In this document: positions 1 through 6,555 of the stretch, piece after piece | How positions within the stretch are numbered: position 1 is the first letter of the stretch | Layout: each line of letters starts with the position of its first letter | Source: Caryophanales bacterium UBA1231 | Lineage (GTDB): Bacteria; Bacillota_I; Bacilli_A; ML615J-28; CAG-313 | Assembly (NCBI GenBank): GCA_002309035.1 | Contig: DBWT01000023.1 | Location: 1 to 13,191 of the forward strand | Direction of reading: 5' to 3' | Length of the DNA: 13,191 bases | Program-made: the position numbers and the translations under genes | The notes under the pieces: generated by a model | The model's database searches: none | Told to the model about the DNA's origin: nothing | Seen by the model: the letters and a program-made list of their open reading frames with translations, nothing else

Positions 1-14
1 TCAGTCCGTTTTAA
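1..14. terminator. possible half of a terminator hairpin cut by the window edge
   Basis: The first bases read TCAGTCCG followed by TTTT. This looks like the 3' arm and T-tract of a rho-independent terminator whose other arm (CGGACTGA) would lie just left of the window. It sits downstream of the nucleotidase gene, where a convergent neighbour would share a bidirectional terminator. The partner arm cannot be seen, so this is an inference. Confidence 0.25.
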
Positions 15-34
15 TCAAACTAGTTCTTTTTTCC

Positions 35-1657
35 TTACTTTTTATAATATTCAATTACTAAATCACGCATAATCGTATGAGTGTTTTCGTATTCCACATT
101 ATGAAATTCATCATAATATGTTCCATAAAAGACATAATCAATAACGGCAATCTTATAATTCTTATTTTTGTCAATATGATTAAAGTCAAAATCGGAAAAA
201 TACAAGTAACTACCATTGTTTTGATATAAACTTTGAAGTTCACTACCTTTTAAATACGTAATAACTACTTCGTTATTAAATGGGAAAACATTGAAGATCG
301 CACCTACAGTAATATTTGATGAAATATAATTACGAACACCTGCAGTATTTAAAATTGCAAGATCAGCATTAAATTCATCTTTCATCACTTTTACAGCAAC
401 ACTTCCAAGGGAAGATTTAGAAATATAATTAGAATTATATTTCAAAACTAAATCAGCTTCTTCTTTTAAGTATTGGTATTTAGCGAACACTTCATCAAGT
501 GTATGACTTTCCGGATAATTACTTGGATAATAAGTTTTTACTTTATATGAATGATCACTAATTTCAAAGTCAATTTTAATTGCTGTTCGATTTTGGGAAG
601 AGTTTTGGACAACAGGAATTATTCTACTTCTATTACTTAAATCTTCAACAATATATTCATGTGTATGTCCACAAAGAATACCATCCACTTGATAATTACC
701 TGTTAAATCAGCAATTTTTTGATTAAGATTTTCGTCGTAGTCATGAATACTAATTAAAACACTATCACAATTTTGTTCAGTTTTTAATTCTAGAATGTAT
801 GATTTAATCAACTCATAAGGATAGACAAAATCATAATCAACAACATTCGGTGCTAAAATCGAACTTTCTTCATTGTATCCAATTAAACCGATAATTCCAA
901 CTCTTAAACCATCGATATCTTTAATATAATAAGGTTCTAAGAAATCTACTAATTGATTTGTGCTTTTATCGATAACATTGCAGGCAACAAAAGGAAAATC
1001 AGCTTCGCCATTTGTTAAATCACCATCAGCATATTGTCTGATGACATCTAATCCCCAGTCAAATTCATGATTACCAAGAACAAAACAATCAAAATCTAAG
1101 GCATTCAAAGCTTCAAGCATGCTTAAACCAAAGACTTTATTTGATTCATAACTACCTTGGAAAGCATCACCATTCATAATTTTAATTGTATTTTCATCTA
1201 AATCATCAATTATACTACCAACACGGGCAATCGATGGAAATGATGATTCATAAAAAGCCCCATGTGTATCGTTGATCATGAAAACAGAGTAATTAGTAGG
1301 TTTTTCTTCAATTGGAGGATCTACAATAATTGGTGTGTTTTCTTTAACTGTTACTTTAATAAAGCTTAAATCGCTATCTAAGTATTCATCATTATCACTT
1401 AGCGCTTGAACCGTAATTGTGTATGTACCAGGTTCAAGTATCGATAAATCATATGAATTAGTGCTAACTCTCATTAATTCATTTTCATTTGCTGAAATAA
1501 TATATAAGTATGCATCATCGACATATTCCCAGCTTAAAACATTATCTTTAAAACGTAAACGAGGATTATCGATTCTCTTACTTGTGCTCATTAAATCACA
1601 TGATGCAAGAACCAATAAAATAGTCAAAAGAAATAAACCTTTAAATACTCTTTTCAT
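35..1657 (-). CDS. lipid-anchored 5'-nucleotidase/UshA-type metallophosphoesterase with N-terminal Fn3-like domain
   Basis: Predicted surface lipoprotein of 540 residues that hydrolyses phosphate esters, probably nucleotides, outside the membrane. A signal peptide ends in lipobox L-A-S-C with the lipidated Cys at residue 20. Residues about 28-105 form a fibronectin-III-like beta domain (VLSW...YLYII). Residues about 124-370 are the calcineurin-like metallophosphatase: NDTHG (D130, H132), GDAFQGS (D164), GNHEFDWG (N196, H197, D200), SIHD (H305) and GHTH (H331, H333). All two-metal ligands and the catalytic His/Asp pair are therefore present. Residues about 405-540 match the 5'-nucleotidase C-terminal substrate domain, but its usual N-G-G-I-R loop reads N-T-A-G-V-R and the aromatic substrate segment is weak, so the substrate may not be a standard nucleotide. 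The ATG at 1657 is chosen because AGGTG lies 6 bases upstream; a GTG at 1666 would fall inside that ribosome site. It lies 37 bp after the importer permease and may be cotranscribed. No sortase signal was seen. Confidence 0.85.
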   Translation of the reverse strand: MKRVFKGLFLLTILLVLASCDLMSTSKRIDNPRLRFKDNVLSWEYVDDAYLYIISANENELMRVSTNSYDLSILEPGTYTITVQALSDNDEYLDSDLSFIKVTVKENTPIIVDPPIEEKPTNYSVFMINDTHGAFYESSFPSIARVGSIIDDLDENTIKIMNGDAFQGSYESNKVFGLSMLEALNALDFDCFVLGNHEFDWGLDVIRQYADGDLTNGEADFPFVACNVIDKSTNQLVDFLEPYYIKDIDGLRVGIIGLIGYNEESSILAPNVVDYDFVYPYELIKSYILELKTEQNCDSVLISIHDYDENLNQKIADLTGNYQVDGILCGHTHEYIVEDLSNRSRIIPVVQNSSQNRTAIKIDFEISDHSYKVKTYYPSNYPESHTLDEVFAKYQYLKEEADLVLKYNSNYISKSSLGSVAVKVMKDEFNADLAILNTAGVRNYISSNITVGAIFNVFPFNNEVVITYLKGSELQSLYQNNGSYLYFSDFDFNHIDKNKNYKIAVIDYVFYGTYYDEFHNVEYENTHTIMRDLVIEYYKK

Positions 1658-1663
1658 AATCAT

Positions 1664-1668
1664 CACCT
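1664..1668 (-). promoter_or_regulatory. ribosome binding site deciding the nucleotidase start
   Basis: AGGTG on the minus strand sits 6 bases before the ATG at 1657. The alternative GTG start at 1666 lies inside this motif, so the shorter protein is preferred. Confidence 0.6.
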
Positions 1669-1674
1669 ATGATT

Positions 1675-1705
1675 ATTATACTATAAAAGCTACATTAATA
1701 CTCAA
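1675..1705 (-). promoter_or_regulatory. weak candidate promoter for the nucleotidase gene
   Basis: On the minus strand a perfect TATAAT (1680-1675) precedes the gene. A TTGAGT-like -35 (1705-1700) lies 19 bases upstream, a long spacer, and reaches into the last codons of the permease. Unlike the other promoters in the window it lacks the TG extension. The gene could be read both from the importer operon and from this site. Confidence 0.4.
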
Positions 1706-2450
1706 TTTTTAATCTATTATTTATTATTTTGATTAAAACATCAGATAAACCAACAATTAAGATAATTATTGAACTATAAGCAATAAGTTTCGCCATATCA
1801 AAATCATTTTTAGCTCGGTAAATCAGCATTCCAACACTATTCTTTGTCTGCATAAAGTATTCTGCCATAATCATAACCTTAAACCCAAGTCCTAGTGTCT
1901 CTAAAAAGACTAAAAGAATGTGTGGCATTAATAATGGTAAATACACTTTAAAGACTTTTCTAAAAAAACCAATATCTAAGGTTTGTAAATCATCAGTTAA
2001 ATACCGTGGAATGCTATCAACACCACTTTTTAATGTTTCAACACCTATAGGAAACGTTAAGATAATCGATATACTTATAAGACCCAAAAACTTTTGACGT
2101 GAAAAAAGTAAAATAATAAATAAAGATACTGAAATAAAAGGAACAGTCTTAAAGAATGTTGTAATTGGTGTAAAGAAAGAAATAGAATCTTTAAATCTAA
2201 TATAAAGAATAATAACTATTAAACTTAGTAATAGAGAAACTGATACAGCAATCAACACTCTTAATAGTGTCATTGAATAATCAAATAGATTACTTTTATT
2301 TATGCCATTTACGATTTCTTGAAAGATATCAATAATCGATGGGTATAAGAAATTACCTTGCTTTTTAAAACTTAAAATGCTCCAACATAGAATAATTACA
2401 AGAATTGTGGTTAAACTAAAACTAATTCTTCTGATAGTAGAATGCTTCAT
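1695..2450 (-). CDS. ABC importer permease (NitT/TauT, SsuC/TauC-like)
   Basis: Predicted inner-membrane permease of 251 residues, the usual size for single-chain permeases of the nitrate/sulfonate/taurine-type importers. About six hydrophobic segments are visible (roughly 11-28, 63-84, 103-117, 121-138, 177-198 and 222-242). Residues about 156-178 carry the EAA-like cytoplasmic loop (LDIGFFRKVFKVYLPLLMPHI pattern, with the conserved D-x-G and L-P) that docks on the ATPase. The ATG is preceded by GGAGGT at 2466-2461 with a long 10-base spacer. The start overlaps the 3' end of the binding-protein gene by 29 bases, so the two are translationally linked. No importer-type ATPase gene lies in the window. 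The substrate cannot be assigned: relatives move sulfonates, nitrate, riboflavin or thiamine precursors. Confidence 0.85.
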   Translation of the reverse strand: MKHSTIRRISFSLTTILVIILCWSILSFKKQGNFLYPSIIDIFQEIVNGINKSNLFDYSMTLLRVLIAVSVSLLLSLIVIILYIRFKDSISFFTPITTFFKTVPFISVSLFIILLFSRQKFLGLISISIILTFPIGVETLKSGVDSIPRYLTDDLQTLDIGFFRKVFKVYLPLLMPHILLVFLETLGLGFKVMIMAEYFMQTKNSVGMLIYRAKNDFDMAKLIAYSSIIILIVGLSDVLIKIINNRLKIEY

Positions 2451-3354
2451 CAGGTAATCTACCTCCGATAGTCTTTGCTAAGCCTAATTCAATTAGTTTA
2501 GCAAAATAGAATTCAACTTCGGCTTTATTTAATGGTGAAGTAATAAAGTGACAATTAGGAATAGCTTTTGTAAGTAGTGTTTCATTCATTGATTTAAAGT
2601 TAGGATCAACACTAATTACTGCTTTGGCTAAAATAGATGCTTCATTAAACAATGAATTTGAAGCTTCTTCTAATAATTTTTGGAAATCTCTTTTTTCAAG
2701 TAAAGATTTTTTCACAAAAATACCTGCTTGAGGAACATTATAATCATCGCCTGCTAGTTCTTTCCAGCATTCAGCAATATCTAAACTATAATAAGTTCCT
2801 TTACTTGAAATAATTGTTTTCGATGGCTCAGCACTTAAAATGATATTTTGTGTGCCATTGACTAACATTGAATTAGCTTCGTTAACACCAGAAAGATAAA
2901 TGATGTTTGGTGTAATATCATAGAACTTTGATAAAGCCTTTAACATAACACCAGGTGTCGCATTTTCATTAAAAGCTACAACATCTTTTCCATCTAATTC
3001 AGTAAATGATGAAATAGCTTCAGTTGACATAATATAGAAACCACAACCAACAATTGGTTGATACAAGCAATAATCAAAATCTTCAATTTGATTGTAGAAT
3101 TTTGCACCCAAATTGACTGGAGCTACAATAATATCATAATTTTGATTTGAAAATGCAGCAGCAAGCGGATCACTACCAGAAACAATTTCAAACTCGACTT
3201 TATCGTTATTTTCAACAAATGATGATAATGCGATTGATGGTGAACCTGTTGGCATAATCATAGTATATTTTGTTTCATCTTTTAAACTAAAATCACAAGA
3301 CGAAACTAGAACAATTAATAATCCGACAAATAATAATTTAAATAATTTCTTCAT
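2422..3354 (-). CDS. ABC importer substrate-binding lipoprotein (NMT1/SsuA-like)
   Basis: Predicted extracytoplasmic binding lipoprotein of 310 residues that delivers a small substrate to the following permease. The signal peptide has a lysine-rich start, a hydrophobic core and lipobox L-V-S-S-C with Cys20. The mature part has a periplasmic-binding-protein type II fold pattern: an early beta-strand with MPTGSPSIA, then SGSDPLAAAF, YDIIVAPVNLGA, a DGKDVVAFNENATPG domain-swap segment, and GVNEANSMLVNG before a second ILSAEPS strand. This order is typical of the NMT1/SsuA-like families. The ATG at 3354 is preferred over the GTG at 3363, because GAGGTG (3366-3361) is its ribosome site with a 6-base spacer. 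It is the first gene of the operon, divergent from the Crp/Fnr regulator, with a CRP-like operator upstream. The ligand is unknown. Confidence 0.85.
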   Translation of the reverse strand: MKKLFKLLFVGLLIVLVSSCDFSLKDETKYTMIMPTGSPSIALSSFVENNDKVEFEIVSGSDPLAAAFSNQNYDIIVAPVNLGAKFYNQIEDFDYCLYQPIVGCGFYIMSTEAISSFTELDGKDVVAFNENATPGVMLKALSKFYDITPNIIYLSGVNEANSMLVNGTQNIILSAEPSKTIISSKGTYYSLDIAECWKELAGDDYNVPQAGIFVKKSLLEKRDFQKLLEEASNSLFNEASILAKAVISVDPNFKSMNETLLTKAIPNCHFITSPLNKAEVEFYFAKLIELGLAKTIGGRLPDEAFYYQKN

Positions 3355-3360
3355 ATAAAT

Positions 3361-3366
3361 CACCTC
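3361..3366 (-). promoter_or_regulatory. ribosome binding site deciding the binding-protein start
   Basis: GAGGTG on the minus strand lies 6 bases before the ATG at 3354. The upstream GTG at 3363 is its own last three bases, which rules it out as the likely start. Confidence 0.65.
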
Positions 3367-3375
3367 TTCTAATGT

Positions 3376-3386
3376 ATTATATCACA
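3376..3386 (-). promoter_or_regulatory. extended -10 promoter of the importer operon
   Basis: On the minus strand TGTGATATAAT gives a perfect TATAAT with a TRTGN extension. No good -35 exists: 17 bases upstream reads CACTTT. The predicted transcription start is near 3369, which leaves a leader of about 15 bases. A CRP-like palindrome is centred about 41.5 bp upstream of that start, the class II activator position, so activator dependence is likely. Confidence 0.7.
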
Positions 3387-3400
3387 TAACAAAAAATAAA

Positions 3401-3420
3401 AGTGTGACATTTATCACGCT
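3401..3420. promoter_or_regulatory. CRP-like operator palindrome
   Basis: The sequence contains TGTGA (3403-3407), six bases, then TCACG (3414-3418), flanked by AG and CT that are also symmetric. This is the geometry of Crp-family sites (TGTGA-N6-TCACA in E. coli). It lies between the divergent importer operon and the Crp/Fnr-family gene, so that regulator is the obvious binder. It fits class II activation of the importer and overlap with the regulator's own -35 region. Confidence 0.75.
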
Positions 3421-3430
3421 TTGTATAAAT

Positions 3431-3441
3431 TATGCTATAAT
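3431..3441 (+). promoter_or_regulatory. extended -10 promoter of the Crp/Fnr regulator gene
   Basis: TATGCTATAAT is a perfect TATAAT with a TRTGN extension. The start is predicted near 3448, giving a leader of only about 9 bases. The -35 region (about 3413-3418) is not consensus and is covered by the palindrome at 3401-3420, which suggests autoregulation, most simply repression. Confidence 0.65.
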
Positions 3442-3446
3442 AATAT

Positions 3447-3450
3447 GAGG
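3447..3450 (+). promoter_or_regulatory. ribosome binding site deciding the regulator start
   Basis: GAGG precedes the ATG at 3457 by 6 bases, the same spacing as the two lipoprotein genes. It lies at or next to the predicted transcription start, so the leader is minimal. Confidence 0.55.
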
Positions 3451-3456
3451 TATCTT

Positions 3457-4026
3457 ATGTTTAAAGAAATAACACAAAATAAAAAAATCTATTCTTATAA
3501 TCCTGGTGAAATTATCAAAAACCAAGATTCTTTATGTTCATCAATTGGCATTGTCATTAATGGTGAAGTAAAAATCTCAACAATTACTAATAGTGATAAG
3601 GAAGAATTAATCTCTATCATTGAACCAAATGATTGTTTTGGTGATTTATTGATTTTTCAAGACAATAATCGCTACTTAGGTGATGTTATTGCCTTAAAGA
3701 AAACACAAATTGTTTTTATTAATAAAGACGAGTTAATCAATATTTTAGCTACTAATCAAGACTTCTTAGTTTTCTTTTTAAAAAGATTATCAAAAAAAGC
3801 ATATCTTATTAAACAACAAAATAAACTATTTGCACACAAAAATATTAGAGATCGCATAATGTACGATTTAAATACTAATTCAGTTAACAATAAATATACT
3901 TATAAATCAATTGCTGAATGGTCAAGATCTCTATCAATTCCAAGAGAAAGTTTATCAAGAGAAATCACAAAGCTATGCAGTGAAGGAATTATTGAAAAGC
4001 ATAATAAAACTATCTATATAAAATAA
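3457..4026 (+). CDS. Crp/Fnr-family transcriptional regulator
   Basis: DNA-binding regulator of 189 residues. An N-terminal cyclic-nucleotide-binding-like beta barrel (about 5-95; GIVINGEVKI and FGDLLIF strands) is followed by a long dimerisation helix (about 96-130) and a C-terminal winged helix-turn-helix (about 145-189). The recognition helix P-R-E-S-L-S-R has R163, E164 and R168 at the places of Arg180, Glu181 and Arg185 of E. coli CRP, which read TGTGA half-sites and agree with the palindrome just upstream. The Arg-Ser that binds cAMP phosphate in CRP is not evident. The three cysteines (27, 60, 174) are scattered, with no N-terminal FNR-type iron-sulfur cluster. The ligand is therefore unknown and probably not cAMP or an Fe-S cluster. 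The ATG at 3457 is chosen for the GAGG at 3447-3450, 6 bases upstream. Upstream ATG (3445) and TTG (3421) codons overlap the promoter or the start of transcription. Confidence 0.88.
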   Translation: MFKEITQNKKIYSYNPGEIIKNQDSLCSSIGIVINGEVKISTITNSDKEELISIIEPNDCFGDLLIFQDNNRYLGDVIALKKTQIVFINKDELINILATNQDFLVFFLKRLSKKAYLIKQQNKLFAHKNIRDRIMYDLNTNSVNNKYTYKSIAEWSRSLSIPRESLSREITKLCSEGIIEKHNKTIYIK

Positions 4027-4054
4027 AATCATACCAAATGGTATGATTTTTATT
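4027..4054. terminator. bidirectional rho-independent terminator
   Basis: AATCATACC (4027-4035) pairs perfectly with GGTATGATT (4040-4048) around an AAAT loop. It is followed by a T-rich run on the plus strand and preceded by an A-run that becomes a T-run on the minus strand. It sits between the stops of the convergent regulator gene (4026) and the 830-residue protein gene (4050), and can end both transcripts. Confidence 0.85.
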
Positions 4055-6542
4055 CTTTTACTTGACCATTAAAGAATGGTTTAAAAAGGGTAATAAAGAT
4101 TTCCGAGATCTTTTCAATATCAAATTCCTCTAAACTATCAAATAATTCAGATAAATCATCAATTTCGTTAATGTAATCTGCTGATCTTTCAATGAACTCG
4201 ATGATGATATTTGAATAGTGGAAAGTAGCTTGTAAATAGGCTTTTAAATCATCCGTATTCGAAATATCAGTTATTAAAGATAAGATATTAACAAATGATG
4301 CAGCAATATTGTATGATTTATTGATTAGCTCATCTTCTTTTAGTGACTGCATTAAACGTTTAAACAATGAATAAATCGCTTCAATATTTTCAGCAATCTT
4401 GCCAAAATCATCATTACGTAAGTTTTCATTGATTTCATCAAGAATTGGTAACAATTCAGATAAGTATCCTGCATATTTTGCTAAAAGAGTAGTCGAATCG
4501 AGAACAAGTGGTATCATTTTATCAACAACAATTTCTAAGTTTTCAGCATTTTGACCGCTTAAAACATAGATAGCTAAACCTTTTAAACAATCTAAATAAT
4601 CTAAATTAAAACCATTATTATCAAAGACATATTCATAATTGAAATTAAACTTAGCATATTTTAGATTAAGTGTTGTATATAAAGAATAAATGCTAATAAA
4701 ATCAATATTAACTGCTAAGTCATCAGCAATACTCTTATACTGAACAATAAGTTTTAAAACTTGTGAATATTCAGCATCTTTGATATTCATCAAGAATTGA
4801 TATAAATCATAGAAAGTCTTGACAACATGATAAATGTTTTTATATCCATCGATATTATCTAAGATTGGTTTTAATGAAACGATGATTTCATTCTTAAACT
4901 CATCAGTAATACCGATTTTTTGGATAATACTGTTACCTAAAGCGTGATAATCAACTGTAATAACATTTAAAGACATTAATTGAACTAATAAATAAACATA
5001 GTCCATATCAATAACTTGTAAGCTACCATTAAGATATAAAGTCTTAAATTGTGAATACACATCATCATCTAACGCAAAACTATTGTTTTCAATGACATTT
5101 TTTATTAGATCTTCAATTTGTGGATTGTCAAATCCTTCAAAATCAATAGTCAAGAATGATTTCAAATCAAAATAGTTACTTAAACCTTCTACAACATCTG
5201 TTAAACTTTCACTTTCTAAAATAGTGAATAGTTCATCTAAGACTTCTTCGTTTAAATATTTATTATAATTGATATTAGCAAGATTTAAAACAGTTTGTTC
5301 GATATTATTGATGATCTCATTAATGTTGAACAAATTGAATTGTTCTTTGATTTTATCAAAATCAATACTATTAATAATTGCTTTAACATTTTGAAGAATT
5401 GTCTTATAATCTTCTTCTGTAATAGTTGAAATAAATGATATTATTTTATGATTCCAATTATATACTTCTTTTAGAAGAGAAACTAAATCTACTGGATTAA
5501 GTTTATTTAAAACATATCCAGGAGCAATCTTTTGATATAAAACAGATAATTTTGATGCAAAAACACTAAATTCATTTTTATTTGGTAATGCATTTAACAA
5601 AATCTTACAGAAAGTATCTTTTAGTGTAAGCATATCTGATGTCATATCGGTTTGACTTGTGATAAAGCCACCACCTAAATGAATGACGTTCGTAAATTGT
5701 GAAACTAATAATTCAATATAATTTAAAACTGAAGCAACTGCTTGATAGTCATAAATATCAATTTCATTGAATGCTTTAACAATTGCTTGATAGTTTTGTT
5801 CAATTTCTTCAGCAGTGTAATATTTTGTTAAATATTCATCAACATTAGTTGGATAATTTAATTTATTTTGAAAATACAAATTCAAAACATTAATAATACC
5901 AAAAGCTTTAACAAATGGTGATAAATCAATTCTTGATACTTTAATTAACTGAAGTAAAATATCTTGAAGTGAATACAATTTATCAAAACCAGGAAGTGAT
6001 GTATTATCGATAATTAATTGCTTTAAATCACTTACTAAATCTTTAATACTAGTTGCATCAAAACCATTTAAATAAAGAATTTCAGCAAATTGCTTTGTTA
6101 GTGTAGGTTCTATTATTTTAAGATCCTTTAAAAAGTTATTTAAAACTTGTTCAATTTGATTAACTTGATCATCATCTATTTGCGAGCGATAAAACAAGCT
6201 AATACTACTAGATGAATCAATATACGTTCCCTTACCAACTGCTTTAACAGAGACTAAACCATCGTTATTAAGAGCTGTTAATTGAAAAGAATTAGTATAT
6301 ACTTTATATTCTTCATCACCAACCATTACTAAATAATGGTCAGCATTTTCAACTTCATCCCAAGTCAAAACTCCATTTTGCATACTCAAGTTGACAGGTT
6401 TACTTAGTGATTCAGTGGCAACTGGAACTATTTCAACATAATCAGTTTTATTTGAACGATGATTAAGAGAAAGAATAATGCCTACTGTTAAACCAACAAT
6501 ACATAAAGCAACAACAGGAATAATCCATTTTAAATTCTTCAT
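4050..6542 (-). CDS. membrane-anchored Fn3-like and large alpha-helical exported protein of unknown function
   Basis: I do not recognise the family. The 830-residue product has one N-terminal hydrophobic segment (about 7-26) after a short basic start and without a lipobox, so it is probably an uncleaved anchor or signal peptide with the rest outside the cell. Residues about 46-119 form a fibronectin-III-like domain (GVLTWDEVENADHYLV) resembling the one in the nucleotidase lipoprotein at 35-1657. The remaining ~700 residues are acidic, nearly cysteine-free and dominated by amphipathic helices with Leu/Ile heptad-like spacing broken by short Asn/Asp loops, suggesting a helical-repeat or coiled-coil-rich rod. 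No catalytic motif, sortase signal or wall-binding repeat is seen. Its AGGAGGTG ribosome site overlaps the stop codon of the FtsX-like permease, with only 10 bp between genes, so it is almost certainly a partner of that ABC complex. By analogy it could be an adaptor such as MacA or an effector such as PcsB/EnvC, but it has no sequence similarity to either that I can see. Confidence 0.8.
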   Translation of the reverse strand: MKNLKWIIPVVALCIVGLTVGIILSLNHRSNKTDYVEIVPVATESLSKPVNLSMQNGVLTWDEVENADHYLVMVGDEEYKVYTNSFQLTALNNDGLVSVKAVGKGTYIDSSSSISLFYRSQIDDDQVNQIEQVLNNFLKDLKIIEPTLTKQFAEILYLNGFDATSIKDLVSDLKQLIIDNTSLPGFDKLYSLQDILLQLIKVSRIDLSPFVKAFGIINVLNLYFQNKLNYPTNVDEYLTKYYTAEEIEQNYQAIVKAFNEIDIYDYQAVASVLNYIELLVSQFTNVIHLGGGFITSQTDMTSDMLTLKDTFCKILLNALPNKNEFSVFASKLSVLYQKIAPGYVLNKLNPVDLVSLLKEVYNWNHKIISFISTITEEDYKTILQNVKAIINSIDFDKIKEQFNLFNINEIINNIEQTVLNLANINYNKYLNEEVLDELFTILESESLTDVVEGLSNYFDLKSFLTIDFEGFDNPQIEDLIKNVIENNSFALDDDVYSQFKTLYLNGSLQVIDMDYVYLLVQLMSLNVITVDYHALGNSIIQKIGITDEFKNEIIVSLKPILDNIDGYKNIYHVVKTFYDLYQFLMNIKDAEYSQVLKLIVQYKSIADDLAVNIDFISIYSLYTTLNLKYAKFNFNYEYVFDNNGFNLDYLDCLKGLAIYVLSGQNAENLEIVVDKMIPLVLDSTTLLAKYAGYLSELLPILDEINENLRNDDFGKIAENIEAIYSLFKRLMQSLKEDELINKSYNIAASFVNILSLITDISNTDDLKAYLQATFHYSNIIIEFIERSADYINEIDDLSELFDSLEEFDIEKISEIFITLFKPFFNGQVKE

Positions 6543-6547
6543 TGTCC

Positions 6548-6555
6548 ACCTCCTA
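6548..6555 (-). promoter_or_regulatory. strong ribosome binding site overlapping the permease stop
   Basis: AGGAGGTG on the minus strand, 5 bases before the ATG at 6542, is the best anti-16S match in the window. It begins inside the TAG stop of the permease, so ribosomes ending there can reload for the 830-residue protein. Confidence 0.75.

Noticed and set aside
1419..1712. Plus-strand open frame over the nucleotidase start
   Set aside because: Antisense to a well-supported gene, no ribosome site, no recognisable domain. Also rejected for the same reason: 58-243 (minus), 7451-7792 and 8075-8290 (plus).
3424..3429. TATAAA at 3424-3429 as the regulator's -10
   Set aside because: The downstream TATAAT with a TATG extension (3431-3441) is a better match and agrees with the other promoters in the window. 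The first could still be a minor start.
3421..3456. Longer N terminus of the regulator from TTG 3421 or ATG 3445
   Set aside because: These codons overlap the extended -10 and the predicted transcription start, and only the ATG at 3457 has a GAGG at proper spacing.
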